NCBI GenBank assembly: GCA_039513195.1
Contig: JBCCRM010000002.1
Location: 1 to 64,000 of the forward strand
Direction of reading: 5' to 3'
Source: Thermohalobaculum sp039513195
GTDB lineage: Bacteria; Pseudomonadota; Alphaproteobacteria; Rhodobacterales; Rhodobacteraceae
DNA length: 64,000 nt
Made by a program: the position numbers and the translations under genes. This document shows, one piece after another, positions 15,907-23,841 of the stretch. Each line of letters starts with the position of its first letter. Position 1 is the first letter of the stretch. The notes under the pieces were generated by a model. It was not told where the DNA came from and did no database searches. It worked only from the letters and a program-made list of their open reading frames with translations.

Positions 15907-16589
15907 CCGGACTGACTGTTACGATCGCTGAGAAGCGGTTCGACACCACTCCGGTGTTGGGGCAGATCGCGTTCACGCTCGCGCCCGGCGAGGTGGGTGC
16001 ACTGTTGGGTCCGTCGGGCACTGGGAAGTCGACGCTTCTGTCGATCATTGCGGGCCTGGACCGGGAGTTTTCCGGCCGCATCGAGCGTCCGGAGGGGCGG
16101 CTCGCCATGGTATTCCAGACACCACGCCTGCTGCCCTGGCGCAGCCTGGCCGAGAACCTCGCCCTGATTCCCGGCGTCGGAGGCATGGAGGCTGCACGGG
16201 CGCTGCTCGCGGAGGTGGGCTTGGGCGCCTCGTGCGACCAGTTTCCCGAGAAAGTGTCTCTCGGCATGCAGCGGCGCGCAGCACTGGCCCGCGCCTTGGC
16301 GATCAGACCGTCTTTGATCTTGCTCGACGAGCCCCTGGTCTCCCTTGACCCCGACAGCGCCGAGGCAATGCGGGGCCTCTTGCGGCGGACCTTCATCGAG
16401 ACCGGCGCCACGGCTTTGATGGCAACCCATGACCGGCGCGAGGCACTGGCCCTCGCCGACCGAGTGCTGGAGATCGGAGGCACCCCGGCCTTTCTGATAG
16501 CCGACAAACGCTCGCCCCTGGACGCCGCGGCGCGAGCGGATGCGGGATCGGTCGAAGCGCTGCACGGTGCCTGGTTCGGCGACAGTTAA
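15903..16589 (+). CDS. NitT/TauT-like ABC ATP-binding protein
   Basis: A 228-residue ABC ATPase with GPSGTGKST (Walker A), LILLDEPLVSLD (Walker B) and ATHDRREAL (switch region). The signature motif, normally LSGGQ, reads VSLGMQRRAALARAL; the first Gly is Leu, a variant found in this subgroup linked to methylotrophy genes. The start at 15903 is set by the ATGA overlap with the permease. It completes the second ABC system of the island. Confidence 0.86.
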   Translation: MTGLTVTIAEKRFDTTPVLGQIAFTLAPGEVGALLGPSGTGKSTLLSIIAGLDREFSGRIERPEGRLAMVFQTPRLLPWRSLAENLALIPGVGGMEAARALLAEVGLGASCDQFPEKVSLGMQRRAALARALAIRPSLILLDEPLVSLDPDSAEAMRGLLRRTFIETGATALMATHDRREALALADRVLEIGGTPAFLIADKRSPLDAAARADAGSVEALHGAWFGDS

Positions 16590-16679
16590 CCCACCACATT
16601 CGGTAGCGTTTTCCACCTGTCGACGCGACAGGCCCCTGCCCGTTGTCATAGGGTCCACGAAAGCACTGGAGGAACGCCC

Positions 16680-17219
16680 ATGATCCGGCTCTGTTTCATC
16701 GCGATGTTTGCGGCCGCTGCATTCGCTCTGCCCCAACCAGCAAGCGCCGTCTTCAGCGGCGATATGAGCCCCCGGCCGGAATCGGGGGATGCCGACTACG
16801 CCGCAGGGATCCGAGCGCGCAACGAGATGGAGTGGGAGAAGATGATCGTCGAGTTAGAGAAGGTGGTGGCGCGCCGACCCTGGCACGACAACGCCCACAA
16901 TCTGCTGGGCTATGGCTATCGCAAAATCGGCAACTACGAAAAGTCGCTGGTGCATTACCACACGGCGCTGAAGCTCAATCCCCGGCACCGCCAGGCCCTG
17001 AACTATCTCGGGATGGCGTATCTTCATATGGAAGACCGCGCGAAGGCTGAGACAACTCTCGCGAAGCTTGGCGAGGTTTGCAAACAGGTGCGGCTCACTT
17101 TCTCTGACGGCGATTTCAGCGATGGCTGCCGGGAGTACCGCAAACTCGAGGAGCAGGTTGCGTTCTATGACGAGTATGGCTTCGTCATCGAGACCTGCCC
17201 AAGCGAAGAGGAGTGGTGA
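16680..17219 (+). CDS. Secreted TPR protein
   Basis: A 179-residue protein with a signal peptide (about 1-23, ending ASA). Two tetratricopeptide repeats are visible, WHDNAHNLLGYGYRKIGNYEKSLVHYHTALKLNP and RHRQALNYLGMAYLHMEDRAKAETTLAKL, preceded by a third degenerate one. The C-terminal C..VRLTFSDGDFSDGCREYRKLEEQVAFYDE has two cysteines. TPRs scaffold protein contacts, here in the periplasm. It follows the ATPase gene by 90 bp and has GGAGGAACGCCC before the ATG. A role as docking factor for the alcohol-oxidation relay is likely but unproven. Confidence 0.8.
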   Translation: MIRLCFIAMFAAAAFALPQPASAVFSGDMSPRPESGDADYAAGIRARNEMEWEKMIVELEKVVARRPWHDNAHNLLGYGYRKIGNYEKSLVHYHTALKLNPRHRQALNYLGMAYLHMEDRAKAETTLAKLGEVCKQVRLTFSDGDFSDGCREYRKLEEQVAFYDEYGFVIETCPSEEEW

Positions 17220-17222
17220 GGC

Positions 17223-17414
17223 TTAGCTACGAACCGAATTATAACCGCGGCGCCGCCAGGAAGTGGCGCGCCAATCGGGGTGGGTTTTGAGCCACTGCGC
17301 TAAGCTGTGCGCCCATCAAACAGGTCACTGGGCTGGTCTGATCGTGGAGTGGCAATCGCCGTTCTGACACTGGTCGGGCGCCGCCGCCAGGCAGGTGACA
17401 AAGACGAGATGCAT
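17223..17414 (-). pseudogene. Frameshifted second copy of a small Cys-containing protein
   Basis: Pieces of one protein are spread over two frames. MHLVFVTCLAAAPDQC is followed, after a shift, by RRLPLHDQTSPVTCLMGAQLS and, after a second shift, by AQWLKTHPDWRATSW. Put together they match the intact 67-residue protein at 26111-26314 in layout: hydrophobic start with a Cys, PxxC, a mid Cys, then AxW...H..W.....W. Two frameshifts within 190 bp make it a pseudogene. It explains most of the 17220-17655 gap; the rest shows nothing beyond the ribosome binding site of the next gene. Confidence 0.65.
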
Positions 17415-17655
17415 GATCGGAGCGGTCCTTTCCAAGATGCCCAGTTGGGTTTTGGTCGGAGCGTCCCTCCCCCAAATAGTCGCGCCAATCTTATGCGGTG
17501 CCTTTGCCACGAGAAAGTCGAGCACAGAAAGTTAGCAAAAAGTGGATTTTCCCGCCTTCGAGCACGCTACAATGATGGGAAACGCGGCGCAGCGGCTATT
17601 TCGCAACCGCAAAGTGAACGCTGCGTCGCAACATAAGCAAAAGGGGAGGATGGCA

Positions 17656-18282
17656 ATGCGGGTGGCACAATGGGTTGCGGTAGCAGTTTTAGCCGCGATG
17701 CCGGCGACTGGGCACGCCTTCAACGACCCAAACTGGCCCTGCGTGCAGCGGAAAGTGCTGCATCTGTCGGTCGGTCAGGTTTGGGCAGGGCCACTCGTGC
17801 CCGAGGACCCGAAGATCTGGCGCGACGACGCGGAGATCGGGCCCATGGTCGGCACACTGGCGGCACGGCGAACGCCGATGGGCGCGGTGGAGGCGGCGGT
17901 GAAGGAGATCGGCGCCGACGCCGACGCGCCGACCCGCGAGGCGAAGCTGCTTGCACTGTTCGCCGGCATCTTTCAGCAGATCGACCGGGAGCGGGCAAGG
18001 ATCGTAGGTGGAATCGGCCGTTTTGCCGTCAAGCAATGGGATCTCGCAGCCAAGATCGACGAGCAGCAGCAGGTTCTCGCAAAAATGCGGGCAGAGACGG
18101 CAGAGGACGATTTCGACGGGCTGGACCGGATAGAGGAGATGGAGGACGCGCTCTTCTGGGACACACGCATCTATGAGGACCGACAGCGCTCGCTCACTTA
18201 TGTCTGTGAGAGCCCTGTCCTCCTCGAAAAGCGCGCCTTCGCAATCGGCCGGCTGATCCAATCTGCGTTGGAGAAAAGCTAG
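17656..18282 (+). CDS. Secreted helical protein of unknown function
   Basis: A 208-residue protein with a signal peptide (MRVAQWVAVAVLAAMPATGHA). The mature start FNDPNWPCVQRKVLHLSVGQVWAGP is distinctive, with a WPCxQRKV motif, and there is one further cysteine near the C-terminus (YVCESP). The middle, RTPMGAVEAAVKEIG to MEDALFWDTRIYEDRQRSL, is mostly helical with a probable coiled coil around KIDEQQQVLAKMRAETAEDD. The start at 17656 has AGGGGAGG seven bases upstream; the ATG two codons earlier is too close to it. It converges on the CX3CW gene, sharing a CTAG that provides both stop codons. I recognise no named domain; context links it to alcohol oxidation. Confidence 0.75.
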   Translation: MRVAQWVAVAVLAAMPATGHAFNDPNWPCVQRKVLHLSVGQVWAGPLVPEDPKIWRDDAEIGPMVGTLAARRTPMGAVEAAVKEIGADADAPTREAKLLALFAGIFQQIDRERARIVGGIGRFAVKQWDLAAKIDEQQQVLAKMRAETAEDDFDGLDRIEEMEDALFWDTRIYEDRQRSLTYVCESPVLLEKRAFAIGRLIQSALEKS

Positions 18283-18839
18283 CCGCCATAGGTCTCGGGC
18301 ACCGCTATATCGTCCAGCGGATGCCCGGATGCCGCCCACCCATCGGTGCCAGCGGGGTACCAGAAGACAGTGGTATAGCCATACTCCGTCATCGCGCGTT
18401 TGGCGGCGTTCCACGACATCCAGCAGTCTTCAAGGCAGAAGAAAAGTACGGGCGCCCCGGCGTCGCCCCCGGTCATTGCGGAGAGTGTCTGGCGAAACCC
18501 TGCGTCCCGGTCCGGCGGCAGTTTGCCAAAGCCCACATTCGGAACCCAGGCTGCCCCCGGAATGCTGTCCCGCGTAGGATCGATCCACAACGCATCGTCC
18601 CCCAGATTCGCCGGTTTGCGAGGTTTCGGGTAGACGTCGATAAACGCGACCCGTCCGGTGTACCAGAGGACGAAGGCAGCATCGGTGTCCACCACCACGG
18701 CACCGTCGAGGGTTTCAGGAACCGGTGCCCGATAGATATCGGTGCGGTAGCCCTCCGGCTCCGGCGGCGCTCTGTCCCCGGCGAAGGCGATGGCAGGGAT
18801 CGCACAGGCGATCAAACAAAGAGCGCGCAGAACGGTCAC
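18279..18839 (-). CDS. Rhodanese-like CXXCW-family protein of PQQ catabolism
   Basis: A 186-residue secreted protein (signal peptide about 1-20, cut near FAG). The C-terminal part has a rhodanese-like fold whose active-site loop is FFCLEDCWMSWNAAKRAMTEYG. It belongs to the PQQ-dependent catabolism-associated CXXCW-motif family; here the spacing is Cys-Leu-Glu-Asp-Cys-Trp. LWIDPTRDSIPGAAWVPNVGFG is the conserved substrate-site strand. The GTG start forms a GTGA overlap with the stop of xoxJ, so the two are coupled. A thiol or sulfur-carrier role beside the SoxYZ-like and SoxH-like proteins of this island is plausible. Confidence 0.85.
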   Translation of the reverse strand: MTVLRALCLIACAIPAIAFAGDRAPPEPEGYRTDIYRAPVPETLDGAVVVDTDAAFVLWYTGRVAFIDVYPKPRKPANLGDDALWIDPTRDSIPGAAWVPNVGFGKLPPDRDAGFRQTLSAMTGGDAGAPVLFFCLEDCWMSWNAAKRAMTEYGYTTVFWYPAGTDGWAASGHPLDDIAVPETYGG

Positions 18840-19717
18840 TGCGTCGGCTCAGCACGACCGTACTGGTCAACCAAGGGCACGCCATAGCTGCGAAGGATCG
18901 CCTCGATCTCGTCTTTGTTGCGGCGCAGCAGCGAGTTGAGCTTGCGTTTCCAGGTAAGCTCGCCTTGCCGCACGCCCAGTGTCACGCGATAGAACAGCCT
19001 GGGGGGGCCGACTTCCTTGAGCAAAGGCGTGACTTTCAGTCCAACCCCCGCTTTTTCGGCGAAGTATCCGGCAATCGGACCCCAGAGGATCGCCGCATCG
19101 ATCTCGCCGGAGACCAAATCCTCGACCATCCGCTCGGACGGGCTCTCGTGCCGGCGGTCAACCATCAGCGGATATGGCTTCGCGAGCCCGATCAACCCAT
19201 GCTGGGCCATATGACTGGCGGGGGGACTGCCCGCGACCACACCGAGGCGCTTGCCCTGCAGCGCCGGGTCCGAGAGCGCATCGACGCCCGCCAGGACGCC
19301 ATCCTCGGCCGTGACGATGGTATAGGCAGAGACGTAGTAGTGATTGGTATTCAGCACCAATTCGTGGCCCTGGGCGAAGCCCATGATCACATCGCAGCGA
19401 TTCGCACGAAGTGTCTGCCGGACAAAGCCGATGGCTTGCGGGAACCAGGCATAGGTTACCGGTCTGTCCAGCTTTGCCGCCAGAAGCTCGGCTATGCGGT
19501 TTTCGAAACCTTCCTCTGCCTGGTTGGAGAAGGGAAGGTTTGCAGGGTCGGCACAGACCCGAAAGGCGCTGTCAGACACCAGGTCGGACGTGTCCGTTTC
19601 CGCTGCTGCGGGCGCCGCGAAGGTCGCCCACACTAGCCAGGCCGCGAGCCCCAAGCCCGGCCCGCAAAGGCGGACCGACCATTTGGCGCTGTGTCGTCCC
19701 TCAGTCATGCTCGGCAT
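18836..19717 (-). CDS. xoxJ: XoxJ/MoxJ-like periplasmic binding protein
   Basis: A 293-residue secreted protein of the solute-binding type (family 3). Its mature part starts FRVCADPANLPFSNQAEEGFENRIAELLAAKLDRPVTYAWFPQ, the hallmark of the quinoprotein-dehydrogenase-associated binding protein (MoxJ/XoxJ). CDVIMGFAQGHELVLNTNHYYVSAY is the second conserved block. In methylotrophs it is needed for methanol dehydrogenase maturation or activation rather than for import. It lies downstream of the pseudoazurin gene in the order xoxF-cupredoxin-xoxJ. The start at 19717 keeps a hydrophobic leader (LGLAAWLVWATFAAPAAA); an ATG three codons in is also possible. Confidence 0.9.
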   Translation of the reverse strand: MPSMTEGRHSAKWSVRLCGPGLGLAAWLVWATFAAPAAAETDTSDLVSDSAFRVCADPANLPFSNQAEEGFENRIAELLAAKLDRPVTYAWFPQAIGFVRQTLRANRCDVIMGFAQGHELVLNTNHYYVSAYTIVTAEDGVLAGVDALSDPALQGKRLGVVAGSPPASHMAQHGLIGLAKPYPLMVDRRHESPSERMVEDLVSGEIDAAILWGPIAGYFAEKAGVGLKVTPLLKEVGPPRLFYRVTLGVRQGELTWKRKLNSLLRRNKDEIEAILRSYGVPLVDQYGRAEPTQ

Positions 19718-19780
19718 CTCGGCGCCCTCAACGTGGCCTTTGCTCTCTACCCGGAGGCCTTCACCGCCGAATAGGCTTCG

Positions 19781-20569
19781 CTAAATCATCCCCTTCTTCT
19801 GCATTTCTTCCTTCAACTTTTTGAGCAAACCACGGGCTGGCAGGTTCTCTTTGTGCACCTCTGTGGAAGCCATATAGGCGTCGATGATCTCCTCCGGATT
19901 CTCCGGGTTGCCGACCACGATGATCCCACCCATGCGCGCGCCCCAATGAGGCTCGCACTTATAGACGACGATCCCGACCGTATCGAAGGTCGTGAAGTAG
20001 TTTACGCCCAGTTCCGTCTTTATCATCTCTTGGCCCTCAGGCACCATTTGGTCGATGGTCCTGATATTGTGAGATGCCATATTCTCCCAAGCGATCGTGT
20101 CGCCCGGTTCGACGAAAACGAACACAGGATCGAACTTCACGGCGCGGGCCATGATAATGTGCTCCTTTCCGCCAGTGGCGGCAGGGGCGGAGGCAACGAC
20201 CTCGGTCTGTTCTTCGGCGGCAGGTTCCGGGGCGACGGCAGCCTCCTCGGCCGCGGCAGCGCCGTGATCGCCAGAGCCATGGCCATGCGCCGCTGTTTCT
20301 TCCGTAGCGGCATCATCCGCTTCGGCAGTGTCTGCTGGCGCGACCGTGGGCTCTGGTTCCGCCGCGGCCTCTTCCGCCGCAGCCGGTTCTGCCGCAGTCC
20401 GGTTCTCGGTAGACGGCTTCCAGTTCGGATCATCCATCGGGCTCATATCGCAGCCCGGCAATGTGTCGAAATCCTCGGGGCAGTCGGGCTCGTTACTTTG
20501 GGCCGACGCAGGCGCAGCCAACCCAGAAACCAGTAGTGCCACGGCGAGCGGCCTTAACAACATGGTCAT
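19781..20569 (-). CDS. Pseudoazurin-domain protein with long acidic linker, xoxF partner
   Basis: A 262-residue secreted protein in three parts. A signal peptide (1-23) is followed by a short segment with Cys30 and Cys40, and then by an Ala/Glu/Pro-rich low-complexity linker (about 58-133). The C-terminal half is a pseudoazurin-type cupredoxin. The type-1 copper ligands are His167 (SHNIRTID), Cys205, His208 and Met213 (KCEPHWGARM), and the C-terminal helices NPEEIIDAYM and GLLKKLKEEM also fit pseudoazurin. Pseudoazurin carries single electrons in the periplasm. The gene sits directly after xoxF, where xoxG cytochrome is usual, so it is a candidate electron acceptor of XoxF (inference). Long acidic linkers are unusual for this family. 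Confidence 0.88.
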   Translation of the reverse strand: MTMLLRPLAVALLVSGLAAPASAQSNEPDCPEDFDTLPGCDMSPMDDPNWKPSTENRTAAEPAAAEEAAAEPEPTVAPADTAEADDAATEETAAHGHGSGDHGAAAAEEAAVAPEPAAEEQTEVVASAPAATGGKEHIIMARAVKFDPVFVFVEPGDTIAWENMASHNIRTIDQMVPEGQEMIKTELGVNYFTTFDTVGIVVYKCEPHWGARMGGIIVVGNPENPEEIIDAYMASTEVHKENLPARGLLKKLKEEMQKKGMI

Positions 20570-20628
20570 CTTCGCTCCACGATTTCTATCGGTGTCAATC
20601 AGTGGTTGTATTCAGCTCAGACGAAGAC

Positions 20629-20650
20629 GCCGGCGCACAATGGCGCCGGC
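20629..20650 (-). terminator. Hairpin between xoxF and the pseudoazurin gene
   Basis: GCCGGCGC (20629-20636) and GCGCCGGC (20643-20650) form an 8-bp GC stem with a 6-nt loop, in the 104-bp gap after the xoxF stop. There is no strong T-run in the direction of transcription. It could protect the xoxF message 3' end or partly stop transcription, which would set xoxF expression above that of the downstream genes. Confidence 0.45.
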
Positions 20651-20673
20651 ATCCCCACGACAGAGAGCCTAGC

Positions 20674-22473
20674 TTAGTTGGGTAGCGCGAAGACGGTAAG
20701 CTGCCCGCCGAGCGCGGTGTAGTCGTTGAGGCTCGCATAGCCGCCAACAGCACCGAGGCCGTCATTCGGGTTCACGAGACCTGCCGCAAGCCCGATACCG
20801 GCCCAGCCACCGATGCCGGAATAAACGGCCACGTACTGCCTGCCCCTGTGAGTGTAGGTCATCACGTTGCCGATGATGCCCGACGGCGTTTTGAAGCGAT
20901 ACAGCTCCTCACCGGTATGAGCATCAACAGCCTTCAGAAAACCTTCCAACGTTCCGTAGAAAACTACGTCACCCGCAGTGGCCAAAGCACCCGACCAGAC
21001 CGAGAACTCTTCCGGCAGCGACCATACGATCTCACCCTCGGCGGCGTCCCACGCAATGAAGTTGCCCATGCCGCCATGGCTGTTCATCGCCGGATACATC
21101 GACAGGGTCGCCCCCACATAGGGTTGCCCAGCGGTGTAGCTGACCCGGAACGGCTCGTAGTCCATGCAGACATGGTTGGTCGGCACGTAGAACAGACCGG
21201 TCTGCGGTGAGAACGACGCCGGCTGTTGGTCCTTCGTCCCAAGAGCTGCAGGACAGATCTCGGTCGTGTTCACGTCCTCGCCATTTTGCCGGGTCGAGTA
21301 GCGTGAGACAACCTGCGGCCGCCCATACTGGTCGGAGTTTGGATCCATCTCGACATGGGTCGCCCAGTTGACCACCGGGTCATACTTCTCGGCCACCAGC
21401 AACTCGCCGGTGATCCGGTCGAGGGTGTAGGCAAAGCCGTTGCGGTCGAAATGCACAAGGGTCTTGCGCATCTCGCCATCGATTTCGATGTCGGCGAGAA
21501 TGTTCTCGTTGACCCCGTCATAGTCCCACTCGTCATGGGGGGTCATCTGGTAGACCCACTTCGCTATGCCCGTGTCCGGGTTGCGGGCGAAGATCGTCAT
21601 CGACCACTTGTTGTCACCAGGGCGCTGCGACGGGTTCCAGGTCGAGGGGTTGCCAGTCGAGTAGTAGACGAGATCTGCTTCCTCGTCGTAGGAATACCAG
21701 CCCCAAGTGGTGCCGCCACCGATCTTCCACTGGTCGCCTTCCCAGGTGTTGATCGAGCTATCCTTGCCGATCGGCTTGCCAAGCTCGGTCGTCTTCTCCG
21801 GGTCGATCAACAGTTGATCGTCGGGCCCGACGGAGTAAGCGCGCCACTCCCGCTCGCCGGTTTCCATGTTGTAAGCCGTCAAGTGGCCCTGGACGCCGAA
21901 CTCGCCGCCCGAGATGCCGACGATCACTTTGTCTTTGACCGGCAGCACGGTCGCGGTGTTGGTCTCGCCCTTGCTCGGATCACCGTTCACGGCGCTCCAC
22001 CTTACCTGGCCGGACTTCGCGTCGAGCGCCACGACGGTCGTGTCGGCCTGATGCAAGAACAGCATGCCATTGGCATAAGCCGGCCCGCGGTTCACCGTGT
22101 CGCAGCACATCACCGGGATCACGTCCGGATCCTGCTTCGGCTCGTATCTCCACAGAATGCGGCCATCCGCCGACAGGTCGAGAGCATAGACCTTGTTCGG
22201 GAAAGGCGTGTGCACGTACATCACGTCGCCCACCACCAGCGGGCCGCCTTCATGGCCGCGCAAAACACCTGTGGAAAACGACCAAGCAACCTGCAAATCG
22301 CCCACATTGTCGCGGTTGATTTGGCTGAGACTCGAATAGCGGTGGTTCTCGTAGTTGCCGGTTTGAAGCACCCAACCATTGGGGTTGGAGCTTAGGGTTT
22401 TGACGCTGTCGTTGGCATAAGCGCCACCGACAAGAAGCGTACTGGTCAGAAGACCTGCGAGGATCTTTCGCAT
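20674..22473 (-). CDS. xoxF: Lanthanide-dependent methanol dehydrogenase (PQQ quinoprotein)
   Basis: A 599-residue periplasmic eight-bladed propeller enzyme that oxidises methanol to formaldehyde with PQQ. The signal peptide is 1-20 and the adjacent cysteines 123-124 form the ring disulfide over PQQ. In HDEWDYDG the catalytic base is Asp317; Asp319, two residues later, is the extra ligand that marks lanthanide-dependent XoxF (calcium MxaF has Ala there). Several tryptophan-docking repeats (VYALDLSADGRILWRY, VVALDAKSGQVRW) are clear. GGAGGAAAA precedes the ATG. The gene is followed by a pseudoazurin and xoxJ genes, not a cytochrome gene. No mxaFI is present in the window. It looks closest to the XoxF5 clade, but that needs a tree. 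Confidence 0.93.
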   Translation of the reverse strand: MRKILAGLLTSTLLVGGAYANDSVKTLSSNPNGWVLQTGNYENHRYSSLSQINRDNVGDLQVAWSFSTGVLRGHEGGPLVVGDVMYVHTPFPNKVYALDLSADGRILWRYEPKQDPDVIPVMCCDTVNRGPAYANGMLFLHQADTTVVALDAKSGQVRWSAVNGDPSKGETNTATVLPVKDKVIVGISGGEFGVQGHLTAYNMETGEREWRAYSVGPDDQLLIDPEKTTELGKPIGKDSSINTWEGDQWKIGGGTTWGWYSYDEEADLVYYSTGNPSTWNPSQRPGDNKWSMTIFARNPDTGIAKWVYQMTPHDEWDYDGVNENILADIEIDGEMRKTLVHFDRNGFAYTLDRITGELLVAEKYDPVVNWATHVEMDPNSDQYGRPQVVSRYSTRQNGEDVNTTEICPAALGTKDQQPASFSPQTGLFYVPTNHVCMDYEPFRVSYTAGQPYVGATLSMYPAMNSHGGMGNFIAWDAAEGEIVWSLPEEFSVWSGALATAGDVVFYGTLEGFLKAVDAHTGEELYRFKTPSGIIGNVMTYTHRGRQYVAVYSGIGGWAGIGLAAGLVNPNDGLGAVGGYASLNDYTALGGQLTVFALPN

Positions 22474-22764
22474 TTTTCCTCCTTGCGCGCGGATCTAGGT
22501 CATTGCCTACGATCCCGGTCTGCTACCCATCTCCCTGTGAGGCAGACCCATGTTTGTTCGACAGCGCACGCTGCCAGGGATCTTATTCGGCCAAGCGGTG
22601 TACCGCAGGTGAGAGCCGTCGTCCCAGGACAGAGGGTACCTATACGGGGCCTTCGCGCAAGACGTTTTCGACAGTTTCATCCGCGCAGGTTGAAATGAAG
22701 TTGCAAGGTCCGGAACGGAACCGCAGCATAGTTGTGCAGTGCGGCAAGAATTGTTGCTCGAGTT

Positions 22765-23796
22765 TCACTCCCACTCGAGCTCTTTGTAGGCGGCCGTTGC
22801 GTTGCGCGCATGGAAGAGACGGTCGAGCGACCAGCCCGCAGGCCTTTGGCTGGCGATCTCTCGTGCGGTTTGGAGCATCGGTTTGCCGGCGCGGATCGCC
22901 GCGCGAATCTGCTCTGCGAGATCCGCCAGATAAGTGGCGGTCGGCTGGGCGCCCTCGGGCCAGGGCGCTGCGGCAGGCCCGTGGCCAGGGACAACGCGCG
23001 CTGCCGGGCTCTCGGACAGCGCCTTGAGTGTCTGCAGCCAGCCGAGCAGCGATCCGTCGATCGCGGGGATGTGGCCCAGGAAGACCAGGTCGCCCGCAAA
23101 GAGGGTGCCGGTCTGTCGGTCCAGCACAGTCAGATCATTGTCGGTATGAGACGTGGGATGCGCGGTTAGGTCCAGTCGTCGGCCGCCTAGATCCACGGTG
23201 TGGCGGTCCGCCACGCTCTCGGTTGGCAGAACCACATCCCCGGCCGCATAGGACCTTGCCAGCAGGTCGCCCAAGCCTTCGCGATAGGTCTCGGCGCGGT
23301 TGGCAAGGGCCTGTTCGAGTTTGTGATGGCCAAGAATGGCGGCCCCGTCGGCGAGGAAAGCCGAGGCGCCCAGGACGTGATCGGGGTGCATATGGGTCAG
23401 GATCACCCAGCGAATCGGCAAATCCGTCTCTGCCCTGATCGCCTGGCGCAGGGCCGCACCGATTTCCGGGGTCGTTCCGGTGTCGATGACGGCGACGCTG
23501 TCGGCGCCGATGACGAAGCCCAGATTGGCGGTGTCGCCTCGATTGTTCGGCGACGGCTCGGCTATCGCACCGCGATGAACGAAGACACCGGGCGCGACCT
23601 CCGTGACCGTGAAGGCGGGCGCCGCGCCCGCGGGCACACAGGGCCAATCGTGAACCTGTTCAGCGGCGGCATGGTCGGCGGCCGCAAGCCGCGCTTGTTC
23701 GCGGCAGGAGGCCAGAGTGTCGCCGCCCGGAAGACGTTCCGCCCGGCACTCCGCAGGGGCCGATCCGAGGCAGATCGTCAGGAGGATCTCGAACAT
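22765..23796 (-). CDS. Quinoprotein relay zinc metallohydrolase (SoxH-like, type 2)
   Basis: A 343-residue metallo-beta-lactamase-fold protein. The metal-binding motif is THMHPDHVLG, with further ligands in HTDNDLTV, AGDLVF and PGHGPA. The N-terminus (MFEILLTICLGSAPAECRAE) followed by a cysteine-rich head (SCREQARL..DWPCVPAG) is typical of the quinoprotein relay system metallohydrolase 2. The family is related to SoxH and occurs with PQQ dehydrogenases and SoxYZ-like carriers; its reaction is unknown, with thioester or S-adduct hydrolysis the usual guess. It is transcribed toward xoxF, with 291 bp between them. The gap should contain the xoxF promoter, but no convincing boxes were identified. 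Confidence 0.87.
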   Translation of the reverse strand: MFEILLTICLGSAPAECRAERLPGGDTLASCREQARLAAADHAAAEQVHDWPCVPAGAAPAFTVTEVAPGVFVHRGAIAEPSPNNRGDTANLGFVIGADSVAVIDTGTTPEIGAALRQAIRAETDLPIRWVILTHMHPDHVLGASAFLADGAAILGHHKLEQALANRAETYREGLGDLLARSYAAGDVVLPTESVADRHTVDLGGRRLDLTAHPTSHTDNDLTVLDRQTGTLFAGDLVFLGHIPAIDGSLLGWLQTLKALSESPAARVVPGHGPAAAPWPEGAQPTATYLADLAEQIRAAIRAGKPMLQTAREIASQRPAGWSLDRLFHARNATAAYKELEWE

Positions 23797-23841
23797 GCTC
23801 GATCTCTCACCGCGTTTGGCGCACCTCCCCGCGCGTCGGTA

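Noticed and set aside
20674..22473. Calcium-type methanol dehydrogenase MxaF or ethanol dehydrogenase ExaA
   Set aside because: The motif DEWDYDG carries the extra Asp of lanthanide enzymes, and no mxaI-like small subunit is nearby; the xoxJ neighbour supports XoxF.
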